7,951 nt of DNA from SG-bin9 sp049323835 (GCA_049323835.1 JBMOOJ010000107.1:1-7951), one strand, 5' to 3'. Counted from the stretch's first letter, positions 1 through 6,725 are shown. Made by a program: numbers and translations. The notes: generated from the sequence alone by a model not told the origin.

Positions 1-646
1 TCATCGGCCGCCCGGGGATGCTTTCTGGATGTTTCGCCTGGCCGCGTGCCGCCTCGGGGATCAGTCCGGCTTCGTAGAGCAGTTCGTAGCGCTGAAGGAT
101 CAGTTCCTCGTTCCAGTCGCGCCCCTCCAGACCGAAATTGATCGCGGCGCGCTGCCAGCGCTCGCGCTGGATGCCCGCGCCGTCCGCCGACTTTGCCCAC
201 GCGCGCAGCCGCGGCGTCAGTATCTTCGCGAGCATCGGCGGCGGGCCGGCGCGATGATCTTCCCAGGGGAAGTAGTCGTACCAGCCGGACCAGTGCGCCC
301 GTGTTGCCTGATGCGTCTGGCTTTCGCGAGTCAGCCCGAGGTAACTGATCGATATCCGGTGCGATGCCTTCGGTCCTCCGGCGCGCCCGAGATCGGCGAA
401 GGTATAGAGCTGCTCGACATAGCCGAGCGGATGATGGGTCTGCTCCTCGACCCATGCGCGCAGCCCGGTCTGGAGGGAGCGGTGCGCGAATTGAAACGGG
501 CCGCTCGGCAGCGCGCTCGCGTCCGCGATGGTCATGATCTTCGGCTCGCCGTCGGTGACGGCGGCGAGAACGGCGACAAGGTCCACGGTGACGGCATGGT
601 CTACGGGCCGCTTGGCCGGTCGCGAGCTCCCTGTCGTTTGTCCCAT
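1..646 (-). CDS. nadQ: NadQ-like NAD metabolism regulator with degenerate Nudix domain (C-terminus cut by window edge)
   Basis: The minus strand is open from an ATG at 646 to the left edge, giving 215 residues with no stop, so the C-terminus lies outside. The protein resembles the COG4111 family, distantly Nudix-related and annotated as the NAD biosynthesis regulator (NadQ) of alphaproteobacteria; such proteins pair an N-terminal Nudix-like domain with a C-terminal winged helix. Visible here: a hydrophobic strand near residues 20-30 (TVDLVAVLAAV), a degenerate Nudix box around 49-70 (R63-A-W-V-E67-E68, first glutamate replaced), and an aromatic stretch near 119-131 (HWSGWYDYFPWEDH). The missing glutamate argues for ligand sensing, not hydrolysis; that is inference. 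An in-frame stop not far upstream, with no other start between, leaves ATG 646 as the only good start. No strong Shine-Dalgarno is seen. The gene is divergent from the ABC-F gene. Family assignment is from memory of conserved sequence; the DNA-binding part is not visible. Confidence 0.78.
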   Translation of the reverse strand, partial: MGQTTGSSRPAKRPVDHAVTVDLVAVLAAVTDGEPKIMTIADASALPSGPFQFAHRSLQTGLRAWVEEQTHHPLGYVEQLYTFADLGRAGGPKASHRISISYLGLTRESQTHQATRAHWSGWYDYFPWEDHRAGPPPMLAKILTPRLRAWAKSADGAGIQRERWQRAAINFGLEGRDWNEELILQRYELLYEAGLIPEAARGQAKHPESIPGRPM

Positions 647-690
647 GCCCCCGGTTCCGATGACGGAGATTCGCGCTCCGCAGCCGAGAA

Positions 691-696
691 ATCATA
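691..696 (-). promoter_or_regulatory. Possible -10 element for the nadQ-like gene
   Basis: The minus strand reads TATGAT about 45 bases upstream of the ATG at 646, a good match to a sigma-70 -10 hexamer in a GC-rich context. No convincing -35 box lies 16-18 bases further upstream; the nearest TTGTCA-like hexamer is about 28 bases away. This is therefore only a candidate. Confidence 0.3.
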
Positions 697-744
697 CCAG
701 ACTCGTTCACGGGTGGCAGGGGTGTGACAAGCGGATCGGCAGAA

Positions 745-775
745 GCGCAAAAAACGGGTGATTGCGCCGCCGCAA
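745..775. repeat. Overlapping small inverted repeats built on GCGCAA / TTGCGC
   Basis: In the nadQ/ABC-F divergent intergenic region, GCGCAA (745-750) and TTGCGC (762-767) form an inverted repeat with an 11-base gap. TTGCG (762-766) also pairs with CGCAA (771-775) across four bases. A further TTTTGCG occurs near 818-824. The position between divergent genes suits an operator, but the arms are short and no regulator is demonstrated. Confidence 0.3.
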
Positions 776-837
776 AACCCTTTCCAGCGCGGCTCGCATG
801 TCCTAAGCACGGCGCGATTTTTGCGAACGCAGTGCAC

Positions 838-2460
838 ATGATCCGTCTCGATAACATCAGCAAGCAGAACGGCCACCAGATCCTGTTTATCGAAGCGTCC
901 GCGGCGCTTCTGAAAGGCGAAAAGATCGGTCTTGTCGGCCCGAACGGCGCGGGCAAGACCACGCTGTTCAGGATGATTACGGGGCAGGAGCTGCCCGACG
1001 AAGGCCAGGTCGTGACTGAGCGCGGCGTCACCATCGGCTATTTCAGCCAGGACGTCGGCGAAATGTCCGGCCGCAGCGCCGTGTCCGAGGTGATGGACAG
1101 CGTCGGTCCGGTCAGCGCCGTCGCGGCCGAGTTGAAGGAACTCGAGACGGCGATGGCCGATCCGGATCGCATGGACGAGATGGACGCCATCATCGAGCGT
1201 TACGGCGAGGTGCAGGCGCGTTTCGAGGAACTCGACGGCTACGGTCTCGAAGCGCGCGCGCGCGAAATTCTCGCGGGTCTCAGCTTCAGCCAGGAGATGA
1301 TGGACGGCGACGTCGGCAAACTGTCCGGCGGCTGGAAGATGCGCGTCGCGCTGGCGCGCGTGCTGCTGATGCGCCCCGAAGCGATGCTGCTCGATGAGCC
1401 GAGCAACCATCTCGATCTCGAAAGCCTGATCTGGCTCGAATCCTTCCTAAAGGGATACGAAGGCGCGTTGATGCTGACCTCGCACGACCGCGAGTTCATG
1501 AACCGCATCGTCACCAAGATCGTCGAGATCGACGGCGGCGGGCTCACGACCTATTCGGGCAATTACGAGTTCTACGAACAACAGCGCGCGCTGAACGAAA
1601 AGCAGCAGCAGGCGCAGTTCGAGCGCCAGCAGGCGATGCTTGCGAAGGAAATCAAGTTCATCGAGCGGTTCAAGGCGCGCGCCTCGCATGCGGCGCAGGT
1701 GCAGAGCCGCGTCAAGAAGCTCGAGAAGATCGAGCGGGTCGAGCCGCCGAAGCGCCGTCAGACTGTCGCGTTCGATTTCCTGCCGGCGCCGCGTTCCGGC
1801 GAAGATGTCGTCAGCCTCAAGAACGTCTACAAGAGCTACGGCAGCAAGCGCATCTATGACGGGCTGGATTTCATGATCCGCCGCAAGGAGCGCTGGTGCG
1901 TCATGGGGATCAATGGGGCAGGCAAATCGACGCTGCTCAAGCTCGTTGCCGGCTCTGCCGAACCCGATACCGGAACGGTATCGGTCGGCGGTAGCGTGAA
2001 GATGGGATACTTCGCCCAGCATGCGATGGAACTGCTCGACGGCGAGCGCACCGTGTTCGAGCAGCTGGAGTATACGTTCCCGCAGGCGGGGCAGGGCTCG
2101 CTGCGCGCGCTCGCCGGATGCTTCGGTTTCTCGGGCGACGATGTCGAGAAGCGCTGCCGGGTGCTATCGGGCGGCGAGAAGGCGCGCCTGGTGATGGCGC
2201 TGATGCTCTATGATCCGCCAAATTTTCTGGTGCTCGACGAACCGACCAACCACCTCGACATGGCGACCAAGGAGATGCTGATCGCGGCGCTGTCGGAGTA
2301 TGAGGGCACCATGCTGTTCGTGTCGCACGACCGGCATTTTCTGGCGGCGCTGTCGAACCGCGTGCTGGAGCTGACGCCCGATGGCATTCACCAGTACGGC
2401 GGCGGCTATACGGAATATGTCGAGCGGACCGGGCAGGAAGCGCCCGGGCTGCGCAGCTGA
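838..2460 (+). CDS. ABC-F family ATP-binding cassette protein (ribosome-associated, no membrane domain)
   Basis: A 540-residue protein with two ABC ATPase domains and no transmembrane segment, the architecture of ABC-F factors that bind the ribosomal E site and modulate translation. Domain 1 has Walker A at 34-42 (GPNGAGKTT), signature LSGGW at 162-166, Walker B with catalytic glutamate 187 (LLDEPSNHLD) and switch histidine 216. A charged, glutamine- and lysine-rich linker near 242-310 matches the tRNA-contacting interdomain arm. Domain 2 has Walker A at 357-365 (GINGAGKST), signature LSGGE at 443-447, Walker B with glutamate 468 (LDEPTNHLD) and histidine 497. All key residues are intact. I chose ATG 838 because the family starts just before the first beta strand (MIRLDNIS); an in-frame GTG at 724 would add 38 residues unlike the family. 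The short C-terminus and length are nearer EttA/YbiT than Uup or YheS, but I cannot fix the subgroup. The ribosome binding site is weak. Confidence 0.95.
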   Translation: MIRLDNISKQNGHQILFIEASAALLKGEKIGLVGPNGAGKTTLFRMITGQELPDEGQVVTERGVTIGYFSQDVGEMSGRSAVSEVMDSVGPVSAVAAELKELETAMADPDRMDEMDAIIERYGEVQARFEELDGYGLEARAREILAGLSFSQEMMDGDVGKLSGGWKMRVALARVLLMRPEAMLLDEPSNHLDLESLIWLESFLKGYEGALMLTSHDREFMNRIVTKIVEIDGGGLTTYSGNYEFYEQQRALNEKQQQAQFERQQAMLAKEIKFIERFKARASHAAQVQSRVKKLEKIERVEPPKRRQTVAFDFLPAPRSGEDVVSLKNVYKSYGSKRIYDGLDFMIRRKERWCVMGINGAGKSTLLKLVAGSAEPDTGTVSVGGSVKMGYFAQHAMELLDGERTVFEQLEYTFPQAGQGSLRALAGCFGFSGDDVEKRCRVLSGGEKARLVMALMLYDPPNFLVLDEPTNHLDMATKEMLIAALSEYEGTMLFVSHDRHFLAALSNRVLELTPDGIHQYGGGYTEYVERTGQEAPGLRS

Positions 2461-2489
2461 CTGCCGTCCTTCGCTGAAATCAGCGCAGC
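2448..2489. terminator. Possible shared hairpin at the ABC-F / HAD convergent junction
   Basis: GCTGCG at 2448-2453 pairs with CGCAGC at 2484-2489, and CTGA at 2457-2460 pairs with TCAG at 2480-2483, giving an imperfect stem spanning both stop codons. There is no U-tract on either strand, so termination by this element is uncertain. Confidence 0.25.
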
Positions 2490-3112
2490 GTCATCCCTGT
2501 CGCCGCTTCGAGCTCCGGCAGCGCCTGCGCGACGCTCGCCACCTTGATCGTGGTCATGCCCAGGTCCCGCGCGGGCTTGAGGTTGACGCCGAGGTCGTCG
2601 AGGTAGACGCAGCGCTTCGGATCGACGCCGAGCGCCTCGACCATCATCTGATAAATGCGGGGATCGGGCTTGCGCAGGCCGATCTTCGCCGACTCGATCA
2701 CATGGTTGAAGAGCGCCATCACCTCGGCGACGTAGAGCGAGCGGCCGCTCTTGCTGCCGATCGCGTTCGCGGGGAGGTTGTTGGTTATGCAACCAGTCTT
2801 AAAACGCGCATGGATGCGTCGAAGCGCCTCGATCATCTCGGGCCGCAGGTCGCCGGACAGGAGCGGCAGCACGTCCTTGCCGCGCACTTCCGCGCCGAGT
2901 GCCCGGGATTCCTCCGCGAACAGCCGGTCGAAGGTCTCGATATCGATTTCCGCACGCTCGAACTTTGCCCAGGCGTTTTCGAGATGATTGGCGGCGTTGG
3001 TGCGCCGGATGATGTCGGCGGGGAGACCGCGCTCGCTCTCAAACCGTGCAAACGCCTCGAACGGCGAGGTCGTGATCACCCCGCCGAAGTCCCAGATCAC
3101 CGCTTCGATCAT
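2480..3112 (-). CDS. HAD superfamily hydrolase, subfamily IA type
   Basis: A 210-residue protein with the haloacid dehalogenase motifs in order: motif I at 8-12 (DFGGV, nucleophile D8), motif II T110-N111, motif III K148 in RKPDP, and motif IV D172-D173 (YLDD). A helical cap region lies at about 15-95. Such enzymes are usually phosphatases on small phosphorylated metabolites, sometimes dehalogenases. Motif I has glycine where canonical phosphatases have the second aspartate; DxG variants occur in related groups such as YihX and the ACAD10-type HAD domain, so the protein may still be active, but the substrate is unknown. The start at 3112 places the first beta strand (MIEAVIWDFGG) directly at the N-terminus as usual; upstream reading in this frame is not family-like. 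The gene converges on the ABC-F gene, stop codons separated by 19 bases, and is divergent from the TRAP receptor gene. Confidence 0.9.
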   Translation of the reverse strand: MIEAVIWDFGGVITTSPFEAFARFESERGLPADIIRRTNAANHLENAWAKFERAEIDIETFDRLFAEESRALGAEVRGKDVLPLLSGDLRPEMIEALRRIHARFKTGCITNNLPANAIGSKSGRSLYVAEVMALFNHVIESAKIGLRKPDPRIYQMMVEALGVDPKRCVYLDDLGVNLKPARDLGMTTIKVASVAQALPELEAATGMTLR

Positions 3113-3452
3113 TAATGCCGCCAGAATAGCCAGAATGGATGTGTTTCCGCGATCGCTAACACAGCTGTTCATGCGGAGCGAGTCGGGCCTGACGGTGCTC
3201 TGGCAGCAATTCCGCCGCTCAGCCGGACGGCGATGGTCCGCCGAACGTAACTTCCCTTTTCCCGGCTGCGTGGTGCGCTGCGCCACGTCATGCACTTGAT
3301 TCCGGGCCGGTGTTTCCGCAAGCTGACCTCGGGATCGGGATATCCGGCGATGATGCATCTGCATGGAGGCGGGGACTTCGATCACCACAAGCAACGTTGC
3401 CGTCGGCGACTGCAAGAAGACGACTTAACAAGAAACGTTCTCCCCTCGTCGA

Positions 3453-3464
3453 TGTGTCGACACA
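3453..3464. promoter_or_regulatory. Perfect 12-bp palindrome TGTGTCGACACA in the TRAP gene leader
   Basis: TGTGTCGACACA is its own reverse complement and ends eight bases before the GGAGGA ribosome binding site of the TRAP receptor gene. An overlapping inverted repeat, GTCGA (3448-3452) with TCGAC (3457-3461), uses the same bases. The location suits an operator or a small RNA hairpin near the ribosome entry site. No regulator is identified. Confidence 0.4.
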
Positions 3465-3472
3465 CAAACGAT

Positions 3473-3478
3473 GGAGGA
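3473..3478 (+). promoter_or_regulatory. Ribosome binding site fixing the TRAP receptor start
   Basis: GGAGGA lies five bases before the ATG at 3484, which is followed directly by a Tat signal sequence. It is the strongest Shine-Dalgarno in the window and excludes the longer in-frame start at 3310. Confidence 0.8.
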
Positions 3479-3483
3479 AGCGG

Positions 3484-4572
3484 ATGAAGCGTCGTGAATT
3501 CCTGAAGGCGGGAGGCTTGGGCCTTGCCGCGAGCGCGGTTGCTGCGCCTGCAATCGCGCAGTCGATGCCGGAAATAAAATGGCGGCTTGCGGCGAGCTGG
3601 CCGAAATCACTCGACACGCTTTACGGCGGCTGCGAGTTCTTCTGCAAACGCATTGCCGACCTCACCGACAACAAGTTCCAGATCCAGCCGTTCGCGGCCG
3701 GCGAAATCGTCGGCGGCCTGCAGGTGCTCGACGCCGTTCAGAACGGCACCGTCGAGATCGGCAACACGGCGCTCTACTATTACTGGGGCAAGAATCCGGC
3801 GTTCACCTTCGGCACGTCGCTGCCGTTCGGGCTCAACACGCGCCAGCACATGTCATGGATGCTGTTCGACGGCGGCATGGACATGCTCAACGCGCTGCTG
3901 AAGGAGTACAACTGTCACGGCATTCCGACCGGCTCGACCGGCGCGCAGATGGGCGGCTGGTTCCGCAAGGAGATCAAGTCGACGGCCGATCTCAAGGGCC
4001 TGAAGTTCCGCGTCGGCGGTTTCGCCGGAACGATCATCGCCAAGGTCGGCGGCGTGCCGCAGCAGATCGCGGCCGGCGATATCTATCCGTCGCTGGAAAA
4101 AGGCACGATCGATGCGGCCGAGTGGGTCGGCCCCTACGATGACGAGAAGCTCGGCTTCGTGAAGGTCGCGAAGTACTACTACTATCCGGGCTGGTGGGAA
4201 GGCACCGGGCAGGGCCACAACATCGTCAACCTGGCGAAGTGGAACGAGCTGCCGAAAGCCTATCAGACGGCGATCACCACCGCCTCGCACGACACCTTCA
4301 CCTGGGTCACGGGCAAGTACGACTACGTCAATCCCGGCGCACTCAAGCGGCTGATCGCATCCGGAGCGATTCTCAAGCCGTTCCCGCAGGAAGTGCTGGA
4401 GACCTGCTACAAGGCGGCGAACGAGATTTATGCCGACTTGTCGAAGTCGAACCCGCATTTCAACAAGATGTACACGAGCCTTTCGAACTTCCGCAGCGAG
4501 TCGCTTGCCTGGATGCAGGTGGCCGAACTCGGCTTCGACAGCTTCATGATCCGGATGCGCACGCGCAGCTGA
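3484..4572 (+). CDS. TRAP transporter solute-binding protein, TakP-like (2-oxo acid type), Tat-exported
   Basis: A 362-residue periplasmic receptor of the DctP family. The N-terminus carries a twin-arginine signal (R3-R4-E-F-L-K), a hydrophobic stretch at 9-22 and a likely cleavage site after A25 (PAIA|QS). The mature protein closely resembles, from memory, Rhodobacter sphaeroides TakP, which binds 2-oxo acids such as pyruvate with sodium. Shared stretches include WRLAASWPKSLDT (33-45), QMGGWFR (155-161), GLKFRVGGFAG (172-182) with conserved R176, GDIYPSLEKGTIDAAEWVGPYDDEKLGF in the 198-225 region, and YYYYPGWWEG (231-240). Q155, R176, E213 and W214 align with ligand or sodium contacts I recall for TakP. 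The length is normal and a strong ribosome binding site supports the start. The small (Q) and large (M) membrane subunits are not adjacent: the next gene is an EamA transporter beyond a hairpin. The receptor is thus an orphan here and must use membrane partners elsewhere, or have a purely sensory role (inference). The exact ligand is not proven. Confidence 0.93.
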   Translation: MKRREFLKAGGLGLAASAVAAPAIAQSMPEIKWRLAASWPKSLDTLYGGCEFFCKRIADLTDNKFQIQPFAAGEIVGGLQVLDAVQNGTVEIGNTALYYYWGKNPAFTFGTSLPFGLNTRQHMSWMLFDGGMDMLNALLKEYNCHGIPTGSTGAQMGGWFRKEIKSTADLKGLKFRVGGFAGTIIAKVGGVPQQIAAGDIYPSLEKGTIDAAEWVGPYDDEKLGFVKVAKYYYYPGWWEGTGQGHNIVNLAKWNELPKAYQTAITTASHDTFTWVTGKYDYVNPGALKRLIASGAILKPFPQEVLETCYKAANEIYADLSKSNPHFNKMYTSLSNFRSESLAWMQVAELGFDSFMIRMRTRS

Positions 4573-4592
4573 TCTGCGGTAACCCGACGGCG

Positions 4593-4620
4593 AAGCCCCG
4601 GCGAGACATCTCCGGGGCTT
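4593..4620 (+). terminator. Intrinsic-type hairpin after the TRAP receptor gene
   Basis: AAGCCCCGG (4593-4601) and CCGGGGCTT (4612-4620) form a perfect 9-bp stem with a 10-base loop, 20 bases after the stop codon. With a one-base bulge the stem extends by pairing GCG before it with CGC after it. The following T-run is short (CTTTCG), so termination may be partial. Confidence 0.6.
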
Positions 4621-4672
4621 TCGCATGCCTCGTCCCCGCTGCGACAACTTGAGGCACGGCTGCGATTTGCGT

Positions 4673-4714
4673 ATGGAGGCGCTCGGACTGTCGAATTCGA
4701 GACCTCTCCCGTGA
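4673..4714 (+). CDS. Possible 13-residue upstream ORF overlapping the EamA start (GTGA)
   Basis: ATG at 4673 opens a 13-codon frame (MEALGLSNSRPLP) whose TGA at 4712-4714 overlaps the GTG start of the EamA gene as GTGA, the arrangement seen in translational coupling. The ATG has no clear ribosome binding site of its own, unless the transcript begins at or near it. It may be a chance ORF. Confidence 0.2.
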   Translation: MEALGLSNSRPLP

Positions 4715-5607
4715 CCGCATCCGTGCTCCCCGCCCAATCGAATCTGAAGGCTGCGCTGTGGATGGCCGGCTGGCTGGCCGCCATGCTGTTGCTGCTGGTG
4801 GCGGGACGCGCGAGTGCGCGCGAGGTCAATGTCTTTCAGCTCATGCTGCTGCGCTCGACGATCGGCATTCTGCTGCTGTATCCGCTGATCTATCGCCAGG
4901 GCGGCTTCTCGACGCTGCGTTCCGCGCGGCCGTTGCAGCAGCTCGGCCGCAACGCCGTGCATTACGTCGCGCAGTATCTTTGGTTTCTGGCGCTGACCAT
5001 GATCCCGATCGCGCAGGTGGTGTCGATCGAGTTCACCATGCCGATCTGGACGGCGATTCTGGCCGCCCTTTTTCTCGGCGAGCGGATCACGGGCTGGAAG
5101 GCTGTTGCGATCATCCTCGGCCTGATCGGCGTGCTGGTGATCGTGCGGCCGAATTTCGGCGCCGTGAACACGGGGCAGCTCATCATGGTCGCGAGCGCGA
5201 TGGGATTCGCAATCTCGATCGTGCTCGTCAAATCGCTGACGCGCACCGACAGCGTCGTGACCATCATCTTCTGGATGCTGCTGATCCAGTCGGCGATCGG
5301 TGTGATTCCGGCTGCTTACGTCTGGGTCTGGCCGTCGGCCTATGTCTGGGGATGGCTGGTTGTCGTCGCGTTCTGCGGCACCTACTCGCACTACTGCATG
5401 ACGCAGGCGATGCGTCATGCGGATGCGACTGTCGTCATCCCGATGGACTTCCTGCGCGTGCCGCTCAGCGCGGCGGTGGGCTGGCTCGTCTACAACGAAA
5501 GCCTCGATATCTTCACCGCCGCCGGCGTCGTGCTGATCCTGTTCGGCAACCTGCTCAATCTGCGGCGCTCGCCCGCAACGGCCAAGAGCGCTCAGGCGTC
5601 CGCATAA
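4711..5607 (+). CDS. EamA/DMT superfamily transporter (10 predicted membrane helices)
   Basis: A 298-residue, strongly hydrophobic protein with about ten membrane-spanning segments (roughly 12-32, 41-61, 82-98, 100-121, 128-146, 154-173, 181-200, 210-228, 240-260, 267-284) arranged as two EamA repeats (about 12-146 and 155-285). The first repeat ends its fourth helix with the typical LGE (122-124), followed by GWKAVAIILGLIGVLVIVRP at 128-147; the second has the equivalent NES at 262-264 followed by GVVLILFGN. Members export or import metabolites such as amino acids, purines or S-adenosylmethionine; substrate cannot be told from sequence. Start is GTG 4711, because no other start codon lies in frame nearby upstream and the cytosolic leader (MTASVLPAQSNLKAA) fits the family; ATG 4762 would cut into helix 1. 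The Shine-Dalgarno is weak. Its 3' end overlaps the ene-reductase gene by 16 bases in convergent orientation. A hairpin separates it from the TRAP receptor gene, so co-transcription is at best partial. Confidence 0.9.
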   Translation: MTASVLPAQSNLKAALWMAGWLAAMLLLLVAGRASAREVNVFQLMLLRSTIGILLLYPLIYRQGGFSTLRSARPLQQLGRNAVHYVAQYLWFLALTMIPIAQVVSIEFTMPIWTAILAALFLGERITGWKAVAIILGLIGVLVIVRPNFGAVNTGQLIMVASAMGFAISIVLVKSLTRTDSVVTIIFWMLLIQSAIGVIPAAYVWVWPSAYVWGWLVVVAFCGTYSHYCMTQAMRHADATVVIPMDFLRVPLSAAVGWLVYNESLDIFTAAGVVLILFGNLLNLRRSPATAKSAQASA

Positions 5608-6695
5608 ACCGGATAGTCGGTATAGCCTTTCGATCCGCCGGAATAGAACGTCGCGCGATCGTAGGGCGTCAGCGGGACGTTCCTGCGAATGCGCTCCGGC
5701 AGATCGGGATTCGAAATGAACAGGCGGCCGAATGCGATCGCGTCGGCGTTACCAGCCGCGATCATGGCGTTCGCCGTGTCCGGGCGGAAGTTGCCGGCGG
5801 CGATCAGCACGCCCGTCCAGTGCGGTCGAAACAGCTCGGCGGCCGACGGCACGTTCTGATGGTCCACCTCGGCCTGGCCCGCGCCGCTCGCGCGCGGTTC
5901 GATGAAATGGAGATACACAGGCTTCAGTTCCGACATCTTTTGCACGACGTGGGTGTAGAGCGGCATCGGGTCCGCCTCACCGCTGTCGTTGGCGATGCCG
6001 AACGGCGACAGCCGCACGCCGACGCGCTCGGCGCCCCAGACGCCGATGACGGCCTTCGTCACCTCCAGTAGAAGGCGCGCGCGGTTTTCGATCGAGCCGC
6101 CATAGGCGTCCGTGCGCAGGTTGGTTTTCGATTGCAGGAACTGTTCCAGCAGATAGCCGTTTGCGCCGTGAATCTCGACGCCGTCGAAGCCGGCGGCGAG
6201 CGCGTTGCGCGCCGCGTTCGCGTAGCTCTCGATGATGCCGGGAATCTCCACCGTCTCCAGCGCCCGCGGCGTCTCGAAGGGTTCGCGCTTGAAGGCGGCG
6301 GTAAAGGCTTGTCCGGCCGGTTTCACGGCCGAAGGCGCAATCGGCAACGCGCCGCCCGGCTGGTGCGACGAATGCGAGATGCGGCCGACGTGCCAGAGCT
6401 GGAGGAAGATCACGCCGCCCTTGGCATGAACGGCATCGACGACCTTCTTCCAGCCTGCCACCTGCGCCTGCGAATGGATGCCCGGCGTGCGCGGCGCGCC
6501 CTGGCCGCTGAGCGCAACCTGCGACGCTTCGGCGATGATCAGGCCGCCTTTCGTGGCGCGCTGCCCATAGTACTCCGCATTGAGCTCGACCGGCGCGAGC
6601 TCTTCGGCATTTGCGCGCATGCGCGTCAGCGGCGCCATCGCCACACGATGCGCGAGCGTGACGGGACCAAGCTTCAGCGGTGAAAACAGCGACAT
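5592..6695 (-). CDS. Old Yellow Enzyme family FMN ene-reductase (NemA-like alkene reductase)
   Basis: A 367-residue FMN-dependent TIM-barrel oxidoreductase of the OYE/NemA family, which uses NAD(P)H to reduce activated C=C bonds (enones, maleimides, some nitro compounds) in the cytosol. Visible signatures: PLTRMRA at 22-28 (T24 near FMN N5), E56-A-S-Q with the SGQG loop, LQLWHVGR at 98-105 (Q99), the active-site H176-G-A-N179-G-Y181 matching the His/Asn pair and proton-donor tyrosine of OYE, SKTNLRTDAYGGSIENR around 189-205, R228 in VRLSP, and the phosphate-binding AFGR at 321-324. The C-terminal FYSGGSKGYTDYP is also typical. All key residues are present. I chose ATG 6695 because GGAG lies six bases upstream; an adjacent ATG (6698) and TTG (6701) are spaced too closely. 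The gene follows the acetamidase/formamidase gene after 30 bases on the same strand, probably one operon. Physiological substrate unknown. Confidence 0.95.
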   Translation of the reverse strand: MSLFSPLKLGPVTLAHRVAMAPLTRMRANAEELAPVELNAEYYGQRATKGGLIIAEASQVALSGQGAPRTPGIHSQAQVAGWKKVVDAVHAKGGVIFLQLWHVGRISHSSHQPGGALPIAPSAVKPAGQAFTAAFKREPFETPRALETVEIPGIIESYANAARNALAAGFDGVEIHGANGYLLEQFLQSKTNLRTDAYGGSIENRARLLLEVTKAVIGVWGAERVGVRLSPFGIANDSGEADPMPLYTHVVQKMSELKPVYLHFIEPRASGAGQAEVDHQNVPSAAELFRPHWTGVLIAAGNFRPDTANAMIAAGNADAIAFGRLFISNPDLPERIRRNVPLTPYDRATFYSGGSKGYTDYPVYADA

Positions 6696-6701
6696 CATCA
6701 A

Positions 6702-6705
6702 CTCC
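6702..6705 (-). promoter_or_regulatory. Ribosome binding site deciding the ene-reductase start
   Basis: The minus strand reads GGAG-TTG-ATG-ATG. The GGAG core has six bases to the second ATG (6695) but only three to the first (6698) and none to the TTG (6701), favouring 6695. Confidence 0.6.
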
Positions 6706-6725
6706 GGTTGCCGATCTTCTTTTGA

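Larger units (their letters stand above)
3113..3483. other. Divergent intergenic region without a convincing gene
   Basis: These 371 bases separate the start codons of the HAD hydrolase (minus) and the TRAP receptor (plus) and should hold both promoters. Reading all frames I find only short, low-information open stretches with no recognisable protein family, and no clear -35/-10 pair on either strand. Small palindromes present include GCGATCGC near 3150, ACAGCTGT near 3162 and the 12-mer at 3453-3464. I see no tRNA-like or obvious riboswitch structure. Confidence 0.6.

Noticed and set aside
29..727. 232-residue plus-strand open frame at the left edge
   Set aside because: Arginine/proline-rich, family-less translation lying opposite the NadQ-like gene; a GC-rich antisense shadow.
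724..837. In-frame GTG at 724 as an upstream start for the ABC-F protein
   Set aside because: It would add 38 residues unlike the family; ATG 838 places the first beta strand correctly.
601..1410. 269-residue minus-strand open frame
   Set aside because: Antisense to the ABC-F gene, whose motifs are complete; composition is histidine/arginine-rich and matches nothing.
2381..3115. 244-residue plus-strand open frame
   Set aside because: Antisense to the HAD hydrolase, which has all four motifs.
3310..3483. Longer N-terminus for the TRAP receptor
   Set aside because: It would bury the Tat signal 58 residues inside; GGAGGA sits five bases before ATG 3484.
3853..5418. 521-residue minus-strand open frame
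   Set aside because: Antisense to the TRAP receptor and EamA genes, both well-supported; composition is low-information His/Arg/Gln.
4758..6071. 437-residue plus-strand open frame
   Set aside because: Runs out of frame through the EamA gene and antisense to the ene-reductase; no recognisable domain.
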